64,000 bases of DNA. It comes from Pleurodeles waltl (taxonomy: Eukaryota > Chordata > Amphibia > Caudata > Salamandridae). Each line of letters begins with the position of its first letter. Position 1 is the stretch's first letter. The stretch is taken from NCBI RefSeq assembly GCF_031143425.1, contig NC_090446.1, forward strand, positions 1,023,577,066-1,023,641,065, given 5' to 3'. Of this stretch, positions 1 to 10,052 are shown piece after piece. The position numbers and the translations under genes are program-made. Under the pieces are notes generated by a model. The model was not told the DNA's origin. It was given only the letters and a program-made list of their open reading frames with translations, and searched no databases.

Positions 1-580
1 TGAATGGCCACAGCCATAGTATTATACTAAATGGGTTCCGTGACGGACTCCCACTGTTATGGGCCCGCTGCTGAAACACCGCCAGCATGACTGTGTGATC
101 TAAATAGGCTCTGTGGGATCCAGCTGTCAGGACAGTGATGGAAAACCTGTTCACTAGGATTGTAGTCTGCCGTGCCGGCAGTAGGATACCACTTGCACGA
201 TGGAGTGGACTTCGTTGTGGCAGTCTTTGGCTCTGCTGCAATACATCTATATACAGTTGGCAGGAGACTGTTGACTTGACGGTCTTTTCAGGTCCTCAAC
301 CGAAGCAGCTTGGCTGTGCGACCACCAACATCTAAATCAGACCCATGGTGTGGCTCCCTTAGCTAGATGAGCGAGTCCCGCAGAGCTGAAGGCATGCCCC
401 ATTTGTAACTGATTCACCGCCTTCAACAGGAGATAAGCAGTGATCAGTAGGAATGAACATGTCCTTTGTAACCAGTGTCACTGGAGTGAGGCATATAGGC
501 TCACTCACCTTTTCAAACGTCCAGTTGCTGTGTGCTTATCTGTCCCCAAGCCTACATCAGTTAGATATGAAGTGAGTGCA
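1..580. other. Unassigned sequence
   Basis: I see no gene, RNA or repeat signature here. The open frames are short and lack recognisable motifs. The segment leads into the 80-base degenerate tandem repeat that follows. Confidence 0.4.
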
Positions 581-1060
581 ATGCAGGAGTGGTGACTCTG
601 CACTACTTGCATGTGTGCCTGGGATGGGCACAATGCATAGATAGAGCAGTACTGTTCAGTGCGTGTGTGGTGAATACTTGTACTGGGTGTAGGTATACCT
701 TTTACGAGTATTTTACATGAGAGATATAGTGCTGTGAAGTGCGCACATGGTGAATGAATGCACTGGGTGTCTGTGTACCTGCGAGAAGTACAATTCATGA
801 AGGGTATGGTGTTGTGCAGCAAGTGCATGGTGAATGTGTGCGCTGGCTGTATGTGTGCGTGCAAGTGGCACAATACAGAAAGGCTAGAGTAGTGAGCAGT
901 ATGTGCAGAGTGAATGTGTGTGCTGAAAGTATGGGAGGCTGTGGTTCACAATACATCGAGGTAACAGTACTGGACAGTGTGTGTATTGTGTGCACACACT
1001 CAGTGTTGTGTGCATGTAATGGTACATTACATGGTAGACCCTGGGCTCCATTTTTGGAAG
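581..1060. repeat. Degenerate tandem repeat, 80-base period
   Basis: Successive units start near 581, 661, 741, 821 and 901. Each has a variant of the string GTGCATGGTGAATG, then a GTGTG-rich stretch, and ends in a variant of GAGCAGT. The spacing is 80 bases with few indels, while base identity is only moderate, so this is an old minisatellite. The partly open frames on both strands are repeat shadows, not genes. Confidence 0.7.
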
Positions 1061-2149
1061 CCCAGGCATGCCTGGTGAAGACATGAGCAGGTAGAGGAAT
1101 CCCTCCAGAGACATTTGTGTATTGGTGCATGTTGGACCTGGCTTTTTGACAGGGTCATCCCCAAACTTTTTGTCTCCTTCCTCCTATTTTTTCTGACCTG
1201 TTGTTGTTGGCTTTTGACCTCTGGGCACCTTACCACTGCTAACCAGTGCTAAAATGCATATGCTCTCTGTGTAAATGATACTATTGATTGGTTTATCCAT
1301 GATTGGCTATTTAATTTACTTATAAGTCCCTAGTAGAGTGCACTATATGTGCCTAGGGCCTGTAGATTAAATGCTGCTAGTGGGCCTGCAGCACTGGTTG
1401 TGCCACCCACTTCAGTAGCCCCTTAACCTTGTCTCAGGCCTGCCATTGCAAGGCCTGTGTGTGCAGTTTCACTTCCACTTCGACTTGGCATTTAAAAGTA
1501 CTTGCCAAGCCTAGAACTCCCCTTTTTCTACATATAAGTCATCCCTAATGTGTGCCCTAGGTAACCCCTAGAGCAGGGTGCTGTGTAGGTAAAAGGCAGG
1601 ACATGTACCTGTGTAGTTATATGTCCTGGTAGTGTAAAACTCCTAAATTCGTTTTTACACTGCTGTGAGGCCTGCTCCATTCATAGGCTAACATTGAGGC
1701 TGCCCTCATACACTGTTGAAGTGGCAGCTGCTGATCTGAAAGGAGCAGGAAGGTCATATTTAGTATGGCCAGAATGGTAATATAAAGTCCTGCTGACTGG
1801 TGAAGTCGGATTTAATATTACTATTCTAGAAATGCCACTTTTAGAAAGTGAGCATTTCTTTGCACTAAAATCTTGTTGTGCCCTTCAATCCACGTCTGGC
1901 TAGGTTTAGTTGACAGCTCCTTGTGCATTCACTCAGACACACCCCAAACACAGGGTACTCAGCCTCACTTGCATACATCTGCATTTTGAATGGGTCTTCC
2001 TGGGCTGGGAGGGTGGAGGGCCTGCCCTCACACAAAGGACTGCCACACCCCCTACTGGGACTCTGGCAGACAGGATTGAACTGAAAAGGGGCTTGGTGCA
2101 TTTCTTAGACACTCTTTGAAGTCACCCCCACTTCAAAGGCACAACTTAG

Positions 2150-2156
2150 TATAAAA
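2150..2156 (+). promoter_or_regulatory. TATA box in LTR family A
   Basis: TATAAAA lies about 1 kb inside the element, followed about 25-30 bases later by a CTCATCAGACA-like start region. A TATA box with similar surroundings occurs in the related LTR-like piece near 5105. This fits a U3/R boundary. Confidence 0.5.
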
Positions 2157-2520
2157 CAGGGCCTCTGCCCTACCTCATCAGACACTTGCTGGAGAAGAAA
2201 CCTGAACCAGAAACTACATCCTGCCAAGAAGAACTGCCTGGCTGCTCAAAGGACTCACCTGTCTGCTTTTCTACAAAGGACTGCTGCCTTGCTGTTGGCC
2301 TGCTGCCTTGCTGAACTCTTGTCTGGCTGTAAAAGTGCTCTCCAAGGGCTTGGATAGAGCTTGCCTCCTGTTCCCTGAAGTCTCAGGACCAAAAAGACTT
2401 ATCTCTTCCACTTGGACGCTCCGTGCGCCGAAATTTTTGACGCACAGCTTGTTCCGCGGCAAGAAAAACGCCGCACATTGACGCTGATCGACGCGACGCC
2501 TTTGGGACGACCGAAACTTT

Positions 2521-2840
2521 GATGCACGGCCTCGCAAGGACAACGCCACCCGAGTTCCCAGGAGAAATCGACGCGACGCCTGCCGTGAGATCGAAACTTT
2601 GACGCACGGCCTCGCAAGGACAACGCCGCCCGACTTCCCAGGAGAAATCGACGCGATGCCTGCCGTGAGATCAAAACTTTGACGCACGGCCTCGCAAGGA
2701 CAACGCCGCCCGACTTCCCAGGAGAAATCGACGCGACGCCTGCCGTGAGATCGAAACTTTGACGCACGGCCTCACAAGGACAACGCCGCCCGACTTCCCA
2801 GGAGAAATCGACGCGACGCCTGCCGTGAGATCAAAACTTC
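2521..2840 (+). repeat. 80-base CpG-rich tandem repeat inside the LTR, four copies
   Basis: Four near-identical units of exactly 80 bases occupy 2521-2600, 2601-2680, 2681-2760 and 2761-2840. Each contains CTCGCAAGGACAACGCC, GGAGAAATCGACGCGA and TGCCGTGAGATC. A partial, more diverged unit precedes them (about 2461-2520). CpG density is much higher than in the flanks. The overlapping open frames on the minus strand are produced by the repeat and are not proteins. Confidence 0.85.
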
Positions 2841-3471
2841 GACGCGCAGCCCCGCAGAACGACGCGCAGCCGGAAAACAAGCAGGAAAATCCACGCACAA
2901 ACCCGGGACATCTGGTACTCCCTGCGAACCACAGAAAGAGACTGTCCGCGCGCCGGGAAACGACGCACGACTCCCCGCGTGGAAAATAACGACCCAAGTC
3001 CGTGTGTGCTGAGGAGAAATCGACGCACACACCAGTTTTCCACGTATCTCTTCTCCTGTGGCCCTCTGAGGAGATTTTCCACCAGAAACCAGGTACTTTG
3101 TGTTTGAAAGAGACTTTGTTTGCTTTCTAAAGACTTAAGACACTTTATATCACTTTTCAGTGATATCTTTACAAATTCATATTGCAACTTTGATTGTTTT
3201 GACCTGAAAATACCCAGATAAATATTATATATTTTTCTAAACACTGTGTGGTGTATTTTTGTGGTGTTATGCTATGGTGTTGTATGATTTATTGCACAAA
3301 TGCTTTACACATTGCCTTCTACGTTAAGCCTGGCTGCTCGTGCCAAGCTACCAGAGGGTGGGCACAGGCTGATTTTGGATTGTGTGTGACTTACCCTGAC
3401 TAGAGTGAGGGTTCTTGCTTGGACAGAGGGCAACCTGACTGCCAACCAAAAACCCAATTTCTAACAGTGCA

Positions 3472-4349
3472 TTCCTGTGAACTGGATGGGGCATACTGGA
3501 GAAAAGAGAGAAAGAGAGTTTCCCCCTTTACACTTCAAAGTGTGCTCTTTGATTTAGTCTTAGGAAGAAGGTGGGGCTGATAAGGGAATCAAAGAGTAGG
3601 ACTGGGCCCTGAGTTTAACCTTCTGATGCACATATCACTGTGACTGAAAACCAAATGTGAATGTAGTCATTCCATTTCATTTATTTTGGGACTATCAGCC
3701 TTGGGGTCTCTCCTTCTGTGATAGATTGCCTTTGAAGAGGGTGAGGAGAAATGCATGTGCAGTTCAAAGGAAGCAGAACCCCAACATAAAAGTACAAAGA
3801 TCCAGAACCTAAATCACATTTGGTGTCTGGAAATGGATTATAAGAAGGGTATGTTGAGACCCTAATAATTGTCATACACCAAGCAGCCAGACATCTGTGT
3901 GAGGAGGGAAAGCTCTTCAGAACATCTTCCTGTAACCAGGATTAGGGGCCAAGACTGGCTAGTCTCCATGCTGGGTGAAGGGACATCACCCAGGGAAATC
4001 AAGACCCACCTGCTCTGGAGCCTGGAGCACCAGCGCCTGCCTGCTTGTCAAGTCCAGTGTGCCCTGTGAGAAAGCAGAGAGCGTTGAAGGGAGTAAGGTC
4101 CAGTTGAGAGCCCTGTTAAGTGGAATCCCAATGTGAGGTGTGAAAAGGAGACAGAAAGGAGAGCCTGTGCTTGCTAGGTAATCTGTATTTACCTCCTCCC
4201 TCCCCCAATGGAGCCTTTGACTGCTCGTCCACAGCTACTACTGAGGGTCAAGTGCAGAAAGGATACTTGGCCCACTTGCCCAGGATCCATATTAGGCCAG
4301 GCCGCAGGACAACAGGATTAAAAGGCCTCAACCACCATGGTTGCACCTG
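3472..4349. other. Unassigned sequence
   Basis: This stretch between two LTR-like repeats contains no recognisable coding or repeat signature. Short open frames at 3869-4069 and 4171-4353 have no recognisable domains. Confidence 0.4.
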
Positions 4350-5545
4350 GTAACCCTTGCATTCCCCATAGCGCTCTGAAAGGTATTCTGACATTAGCAC
4401 TTTAAAACATGTCTTAGGCTTCCCATTGCAGCCTCTGTCTGCAGCTTTAAACTGCCCATTCAACCTGGCAAAATAACCTTTTTTCCAGGCCGAAACATTA
4501 CTTTTAATACAAATAAGTCACCCCTAAGGTAGGCCCACTACAGCACACCAAGTAACGTAGGATGTTTGTTTTTAAGTTTTACATGTCCTAGTAGTGAAAA
4601 TACCTAAATTCGCTTTCACTGCTGTAAGGCCTACCTCTCTCAAAGGATAAAACTGGATTACCTTACTACATTTGATACATGCTAACTTTTGATTAGAAAC
4701 AGTTAGGAATGCTGTCATTTGTGGTCTCAGATTAATTTTAATTTATAATCCTCTTTAATGGTACAGTCGGATTTTATGTCACAATTCTGAAAATTCCACT
4801 TTTCGAAATTTGACATTTTCTTGTCCTAACAATTTGGCGTCTACAGCCTATATTCTGATTCATATGACTGTGAATAGCTCAGCAGCTGGCCTTTGTGCAT
4901 TCTTCCCAGACAGTGAGACAAAAGGGGGTAAAGTCCTGCCAGGATAGGTGGGGAGCAGCTGTTCTCTGCCCTACTTACATTTCAAAGGGCTGCCTCCAGC
5001 ACACCCACAAAGGAACTTGACACTGGTATTTCTCACCCTAGACTACTTGGATCCTGGGCAGGGTTAGAAAGGAATTTAATACAACTTCAAAGGCTGGCAT
5101 CAGGTATAAATATTAGACCATCAGACCAACTATTCAGTACTCCCATACCTGCTAAGGACATCAGAATGACAGCCTTGGACTCACAGAAGACTGCCCTGTT
5201 GCTTGAAGTCTTCCTTGCACCTCAAAGGACTACTCTGCTGCTACCAGAGGACTGCTCTGGTGCTTGAGGCTTGCTTTGCATGCTCAGAGGTTTGCCCTAT
5301 TGCTTGAGGACTGCCTTGCTGTGTTTAACCCAGGACTACTGGAGTGACTCCAAGGATTAGTTGGCTGGCCTACTTTGTGATCTGCAGGGACATAACAAGC
5401 TCCAAAGACCTTGAACCCTGCACCTGGCCTCTGCTGGTGTGAGTTCTGATCCTCCACATGGTGCCCCTCCAATCCTGGACCCTAAGTGGTGGTGCTGAAG
5501 GTGCTGCTCTTAACTAATCGTAAAAGTTGAGCCTTAGAACATTTT
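4350..5545 (+). mobile_element. Diverged LTR-like repeat
   Basis: The order of landmarks matches LTR family A at low identity: a block on adjusting to CCCCTAAGGTAGGCCC, a U3-like block with AAAATTCCACTTTTCGAAA, a TATA box (TATAAAT at 5105-5111) and a run of CTGCCCTGTTGCTTGAAG-type motifs after it. Ends and target duplication could not be fixed, so the coordinates are approximate. Confidence 0.45.
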
Positions 5546-6109
5546 CATCTGTATGTATACACTGGCCAATATTTACAGCAATTACAGTAAGCAAATATTA
5601 ATTACAGTGATTCAAAATTCCATTGCAGTAGTGATCGCTAGTATAAAAACTAATCATAGTACAGCGACTTCTGACTAAGAGCGTACCTTTCTCTAGATGA
5701 GGATAATCAATGACCACTGCTGAGCTAACATTGCCACAGCCTTTTTTCACTACCGCACAAGGTCTGTGACCTACTGACAAACATTGTAGGGATGGATGAA
5801 TGGTACTTTGAGAGAACCAGAGGAAAACCTTGTGTTATATCATTTTGGGTTCCTGCAGTAAGTGTGGTAAATGAGATGGAAGAGGTGGGGGTTCTCTGAA
5901 AGAGACATGGCCAAAGAAGTGTAATAAGGAGTCTTTTCCAAAAGGTGCGTCCTATGTAATTACGGGTGAGCCTTAAAAGGTAAACTAGAATGCTGTACTT
6001 CACACAGCATTTGTAAGTTTTGTACTGTGTAAATTAGGCATTGTGAGATATTGAATCAGTGTTTGAAGGGGATGAGAGCCCATTATAAATAAGAGTCACA
6101 ATCCTTCTC
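5546..6109. other. Unassigned sequence
   Basis: No domain, RNA or repeat structure is recognised. The minus-strand open frame at 5725-6003 has no recognisable motif. Confidence 0.35.
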
Positions 6110-7493
6110 AGGGTGAACCACAAGTGTCACTAAAAAATCCTCTGCTTAACCCACTGGTGGCATGACACAAAGCTGTCAGGCTTAACTTAGAGGCAATCAG
6201 TAAATTATTAATGCAGTACACCGACAACAATTAAGTGAAAACACAATAGAAGAAAAACCCCAAACCAATTTAGGAAAGTAGAGAATATTTTAATAAATAA
6301 AATGACATAAAAACAACAAAGTTCCAATCAGTAGAATTAGTGATATAAATTCTTTAGGTTTTAGGTAAGAGTAGCACCAAAACACATGAAGCTCTAACTG
6401 TGGACATCTGGTCATACCAAACTGCTACAAAGTTACAAGTTCAGTCTAATCGCAATGGTGCACAGGCCAGGTATGGGACCAGGTTCCTTCTGCTGGGATC
6501 TGTACCCTCAGTTGTTGTTCTGGAGGCTGCAGAATGCTGCAATACAAGGCTCTTCTCCAGGTCCGGTGAAGCTGCCAAAGAGGAGCTGCATGGTGATGTG
6601 ATGCAAGGCTCGTATTGCTTAACATTGGGTCTGTGGAAGCTGCCATTCAGGAGCTGTGTGGTGCTGTGGTGTGATCTGCATTCAATCTGGTGAAACTTTC
6701 AGTTAAGCAGGGGGAAGTACACTGTGAATCCAGAGAAGGGTCCAGGACCTTGAGGACAGTATTCGGAGATCAGCACTCACTTCTACAGAGGTGAAAGGGG
6801 CACAGGTGGGATCCAGTTGGGTCTGGTCAGCTGGAAGCAGGAAAGGAATCTGGAAGCTTGTTGTGTTTCTGTAGCTCAAACAGGAGGTCAACGAACTGAC
6901 CATTGGAGTCACTTCAGGGTCCTGGGTTTGAGGCAAGCCAGTCCAATCTTCCTTCTTCTGACAGTATGACATTCCTCCTTCTGAATTTGCTCAGGTCCAG
7001 CAGTGTTCCATTTTCAGGTTTTGGTGTTGACACTTTTATGTACAGTGCCAGCCTGTGAGTAGCGGATAGCCCATTATCTTACTCTAAAATTGCTTCTAGT
7101 CAGTTCTTCTCTTTCCACAGGGTTTGGCTTTTTCTAGTGAAACTAAGGGCAGGGAGGACAAGGTGTGAGCTTTATCTGACCATTGCAGGGTAAGCTTCTT
7201 CTGAAGTAAGGAAGGGATTAGTAGATTCCCCCAGGCTGAGGTGTAAACAAAGTAGGGGCACAGCTCCTTCCCAGCCATCCTGTCAGGAAAACCCACTCCC
7301 TTCTGCACCCAGGCCCCTTTATCCACTGTTGTCTTTATAACACATTTCCCTGTGGGTAGCCATCACCAGCCCACGTTCAAACGGCCACTCACAGAAAGGC
7401 CATAGAAAATGTAGGTAAGGAAATTGCAACTTTCTGAAACTACATTATATGCAACAATGTCCAAATAGGTGTCATTTCAAGTAAAGATATCAT
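6110..7493 (-). mobile_element. Diverged LTR-like repeat, reverse, host of Harbinger H1
   Basis: Read on the minus strand, the part near 6130-6330 matches the 3' part of LTR family A. Both have an AT-rich tract with AATATTTTAATAAATAAA-like sequence beside a GGCTTAACTTAGAGGC block. The U3 side is poorly conserved. H1 is inserted at its upper end. Boundaries are approximate. Confidence 0.4.
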
Positions 7494-7819
7494 GGGTGAT
7501 TCCAACCCTGGCGGTCGGTGATAAAGCGGCGGCCAACCCGCCAACAGGCAGGTGGTCAAAAAAATGGAATTCTGACCCTAGCGGGAACCGCCAACACAGC
7601 CCGCCACTTTAACACTCCGACCGCCACGGCGGGACAGACAAACAGCGCGGCCGTCACCGCCAACAGGCAGGCGGCAGACAATGTACCGTCCACACTATCA
7701 CAACTCACCAATCCGCCACCTTTTCCAGGGCGGGAGCCCCGCCGATAAAAACACGGCGGAAACAGACTACGAATGGGAAAACGCTCACCTCTATACACTC
7801 CACGAGGATGGAGGACAGC

Positions 7820-7902
7820 ATGGAACCCGAATTAAACATCCCACCCGCTATTGTCTACCTGCTCATCTACCACGAGTACGAACTCCGGCGCAGAAGACAA
7901 CG
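7820..7902 (+). CDS. Harbinger H1 transposase, predicted first coding exon
   Basis: An ATG at 7820 opens a 27-codon frame (MEPELNIPPAIVYLL, then an Arg-rich end) that runs into CG|GTGAGT, a strong splice donor. H2 has an exon of the same 83-base length at its equivalent end (26319-26237), reading MEPELHIFPMLVYLL plus an Arg-rich end, with the same donor. About 17 of 28 residues are identical, and many differences are conservative or silent in this frame only. The exon ends two bases into a codon, and the catalytic exon at 13015 continues that phase in H1 and H2. I infer that it encodes the N-terminus of the transposase. No transcript evidence is available. Confidence 0.6.
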
Positions 7903-8369
7903 GTGAGTACTGCACCTACGACACAGGGGAGGGGGGAGGACGAAAGCTTACGGGCACACACATACGCCCCCCCCCCAACTATCAACATACCAATGCAGAG
8001 CAACAACTGAGTGACACCCCCCAAACCCCCCTGAAAAATGCAAAGACATAATAAAAATGTTAATTCAAATTTATGTATAAATTAGGTTCATTGAAGTCAT
8101 GGAAAATTATCGATATGAAATATCAAAGCAAAAATAATGAACAGTGCGAAAGCTATGTACATAGTCAATAAGTCTCGCTCAGTTTGTCAAATATCCACAG
8201 TCCGTGGACCAATGTCTAGCAAACACATGGGCAAAGCCCACACAGGAGACCTGAGTCCGTTGGAGAGAACACTGCTGGGGCATCAGATGACAAAACTACA
8301 GGCACCTCAGGGGGAAGGGAAGGGGGGGCACCTCAGCCACATGAGTCCACGACGCCAGAACCACGAAGG

Positions 8370-8612
8370 GGCCACCATGCCCACTGTGCCATCCTGGGGC
8401 GTGCAAAGCCACAGTCTCTCAAGTCTCTCCAGTGGGTGGTTTGCCCACTGTGCCATCCTGGGGAGTGCAAAGCCACAGTCTCACAAGTCTCTCCAGTGGG
8501 TGGTTTGCCCACTGTGCCATCCTGAGGAGTGCAAAGCCACAGTCTCACAAGTCTCTCCAGTGGGTGGTTTGCCCACTGTGCCATCCTGGGGAGTGCAAAG
8601 CCACAGTCCATC
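8370..8612 (-). repeat. 64-base minisatellite downstream of H1 Myb2
   Basis: About 3.7 units with a 64-base period (TTGCCC anchors at 8441, 8505 and 8569). On the Myb2 strand each unit holds GACTGTGGCTTTGCACTCCC and CAGTGGGCAAACCACC. The same unit, shortened to 55 bases, forms an array in the same position of H2. Confidence 0.85.
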
Positions 8613-8715
8613 AGGTGGATTACAGACTCCACTGGTCATGGAGGAGGCAGGGTGCCCAGAGTGCAGCGTGAACACTAGCTCGACACAGAACCGGCACTGT
8701 CAATGGGCCAGCGGA

Positions 8716-9456
8716 GCTTGACAGGAAGGGCCCAGCGGAGCGATGCTTGAGACGGCGGGGCCCAGCGGAGCGGTGCTTGAGACGGCGGGGCCCAGCGGAG
8801 CGGTGCTTGAGATGAAGGGCCCAGCGGAGCGGTGCTTGAGATGAAGGGCCCAGCGGAGCGGTGCTTGACAGGAAGGGCCCAGCGGAGCGGTGCTTGAGAC
8901 GGCGGGGCCCAGCGGAGCGGTGCTTAACAGGAAGGGCCCAGCGGAGCGGTGCTTGAGATGAAGGGCCCAGCGGAGCGGTGCTTGACAGGAAGGGCCCAGC
9001 GGAGCGGTGCTTGAGATGAAGGGACCAGCGGAGCGGTGCTTGACAGGAAGGGCCCAGCGGAGCTGTGCATGAGACGGCGGGGCCCAGCGGAGCGGTGCTT
9101 GAGACGGCGGGGCCCAGCGGAGCGGTGCTTGAGATGAAGGGCCCAGCGGAGCGGTGCTTGACAGGAAGGGCCCAACGGAGCGGTGCATGAGACGGCGGGG
9201 CCCAGCGGAGCGGTGCTTGAGACGGCGGGGCCCAGCGGAGCGGTGCTTGAGATGAAGGGCCCAGCGGAGCGGTGCTTGAGATGAAGGGCCCAGCGGAGCG
9301 GTGCTTGACAGGAAGGGCCCAGCGGAGCGGTGCTTGAGATGAAGGGCCCAGCGGAGCGGTGCTTGAGATGAAGGGCCCAGCGGAGCGGTGCTTGAGATGA
9401 AGGGCCCAGCGGAGCGGTGCTTGACAGGAAGGGCCCAGCGGAGCGGTGCATGAGAC
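8716..9456. repeat. 29/30-base GC-rich minisatellite in H1
   Basis: About 25 head-to-tail units of GGGCCCAGCGGAGCGGTGCT followed by a variable tail (GAGATGAA, GACAGGAA or GAGACGGCG). Units of 29 and 30 bases alternate irregularly. Because 29 is not a multiple of three, long stop-free frames appear on the minus strand; these are repeat artefacts. Confidence 0.95.
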
Positions 9457-10012
9457 GGCGGAGCCCTGTTCAGCAGTGCCTTTCTTCACGGCGGGGCCCT
9501 GTTCAGCGGTGCCTTTCTTCACGGCGGGGCACTGTTCAGCGGTGCCTTTCTTCACGGTGGAGCCCTGTTCAGCGGTGCCTTTCTTCACGGCGGGGCCCTG
9601 TTCAGTGGTGCCTGTCTTCTCGGCGGGGCCCTGTTCAGCGGTGCCTTTCTTCACGGCGGGGCCCTGTTCAGCGGTGCCTGTCTTCTCGGCGGGGCCCTGT
9701 TCAGCGGTGCCTTTCTTCACGGCGGGGCCCTGTTCAGCGGTGCCTTTCTTCACGGCGGGGCCCTGTTCAGCGGTGCCTTTCTTCACGGCGGGGCCCTGTT
9801 CAGCGGTGCCTTTCTTCACGGCGGGGCCCTGTTCAGCGGTGCCTGTCTTCTCGGCGGGGCCCTGTTCAGCGGTGCCTTTCTTCGCGGCGGGGCCCTGTTC
9901 AGCGGTGCCTGTCTTCTCGGCGGGGCCCTGTTCAGCGGTGCCTTTCTTCACGGCGGGGCCCTGTTCAGCGGTGCCTTTCTTCACGGTGGGGCCCTGTTCA
10001 GCGGTGCCTGTC
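9457..10012. repeat. 33-base GC-rich minisatellite in H1
   Basis: About 17 units of GGGCCCTGTTCAGCGGTGCC followed by TTTCTTCACGGC or TGTCTTCTCGGC. The unit is related to the adjacent 29/30-base unit through GGGCCC, GCGGTGC and ACGGCG. A 33-base unit has no stop in several frames, giving an 11-residue periodic minus-strand frame. It starts about 40 bases beyond the Myb2 stop codon, so it lies in the Myb2 3' untranslated region. Confidence 0.95.
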
Positions 10013-10052
10013 TTGTCTATCAAGGGAGCCAGACCTGGCCAGGACTCCCTGC

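Larger units (their letters stand above)
1130..3466 (+). mobile_element. Solo LTR-like element, family A, complete with 5-base target duplication
   Basis: The element starts TGTTGG and ends CTAACA, so it has the TG...CA ends of an LTR. It is flanked on both sides by GTGCA (1125-1129 and 3467-3471), a typical 5-base LTR-retrotransposon target duplication. It contains a TATA box near 2150, a short spacer before a plausible transcript start, a CpG-rich tandem repeat and an AT-rich 3' part. No coding capacity is seen. A related copy lies in reverse at about 40118-42245. At 2.3 kb it is long for an LTR. I infer a solo LTR left by recombination, and the parent family is not identified. Confidence 0.75.

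Noticed and set aside
2271..3030. Overlapping minus-strand frames with repeated MRQSFDLTAG
   Set aside because: The repeated peptide is the translation of the 80-base LTR tandem repeat. Several frames are open at once, as expected for a stop-free repeat.
8716..10012. CRISPR-like array of about 30-base direct repeats
   Set aside because: The repeats are contiguous with no unique spacers, and the context is a vertebrate transposon. It is a minisatellite.
8620..10023. Long open frames of up to 467 codons across 8620-10459 on both strands
   Set aside because: They are produced by the 29/30- and 33-base GC-rich minisatellites, whose units lack stops. The periodic peptides change frame with unit length, and the frame is not continuous with Myb2, whose stop lies at 10053.
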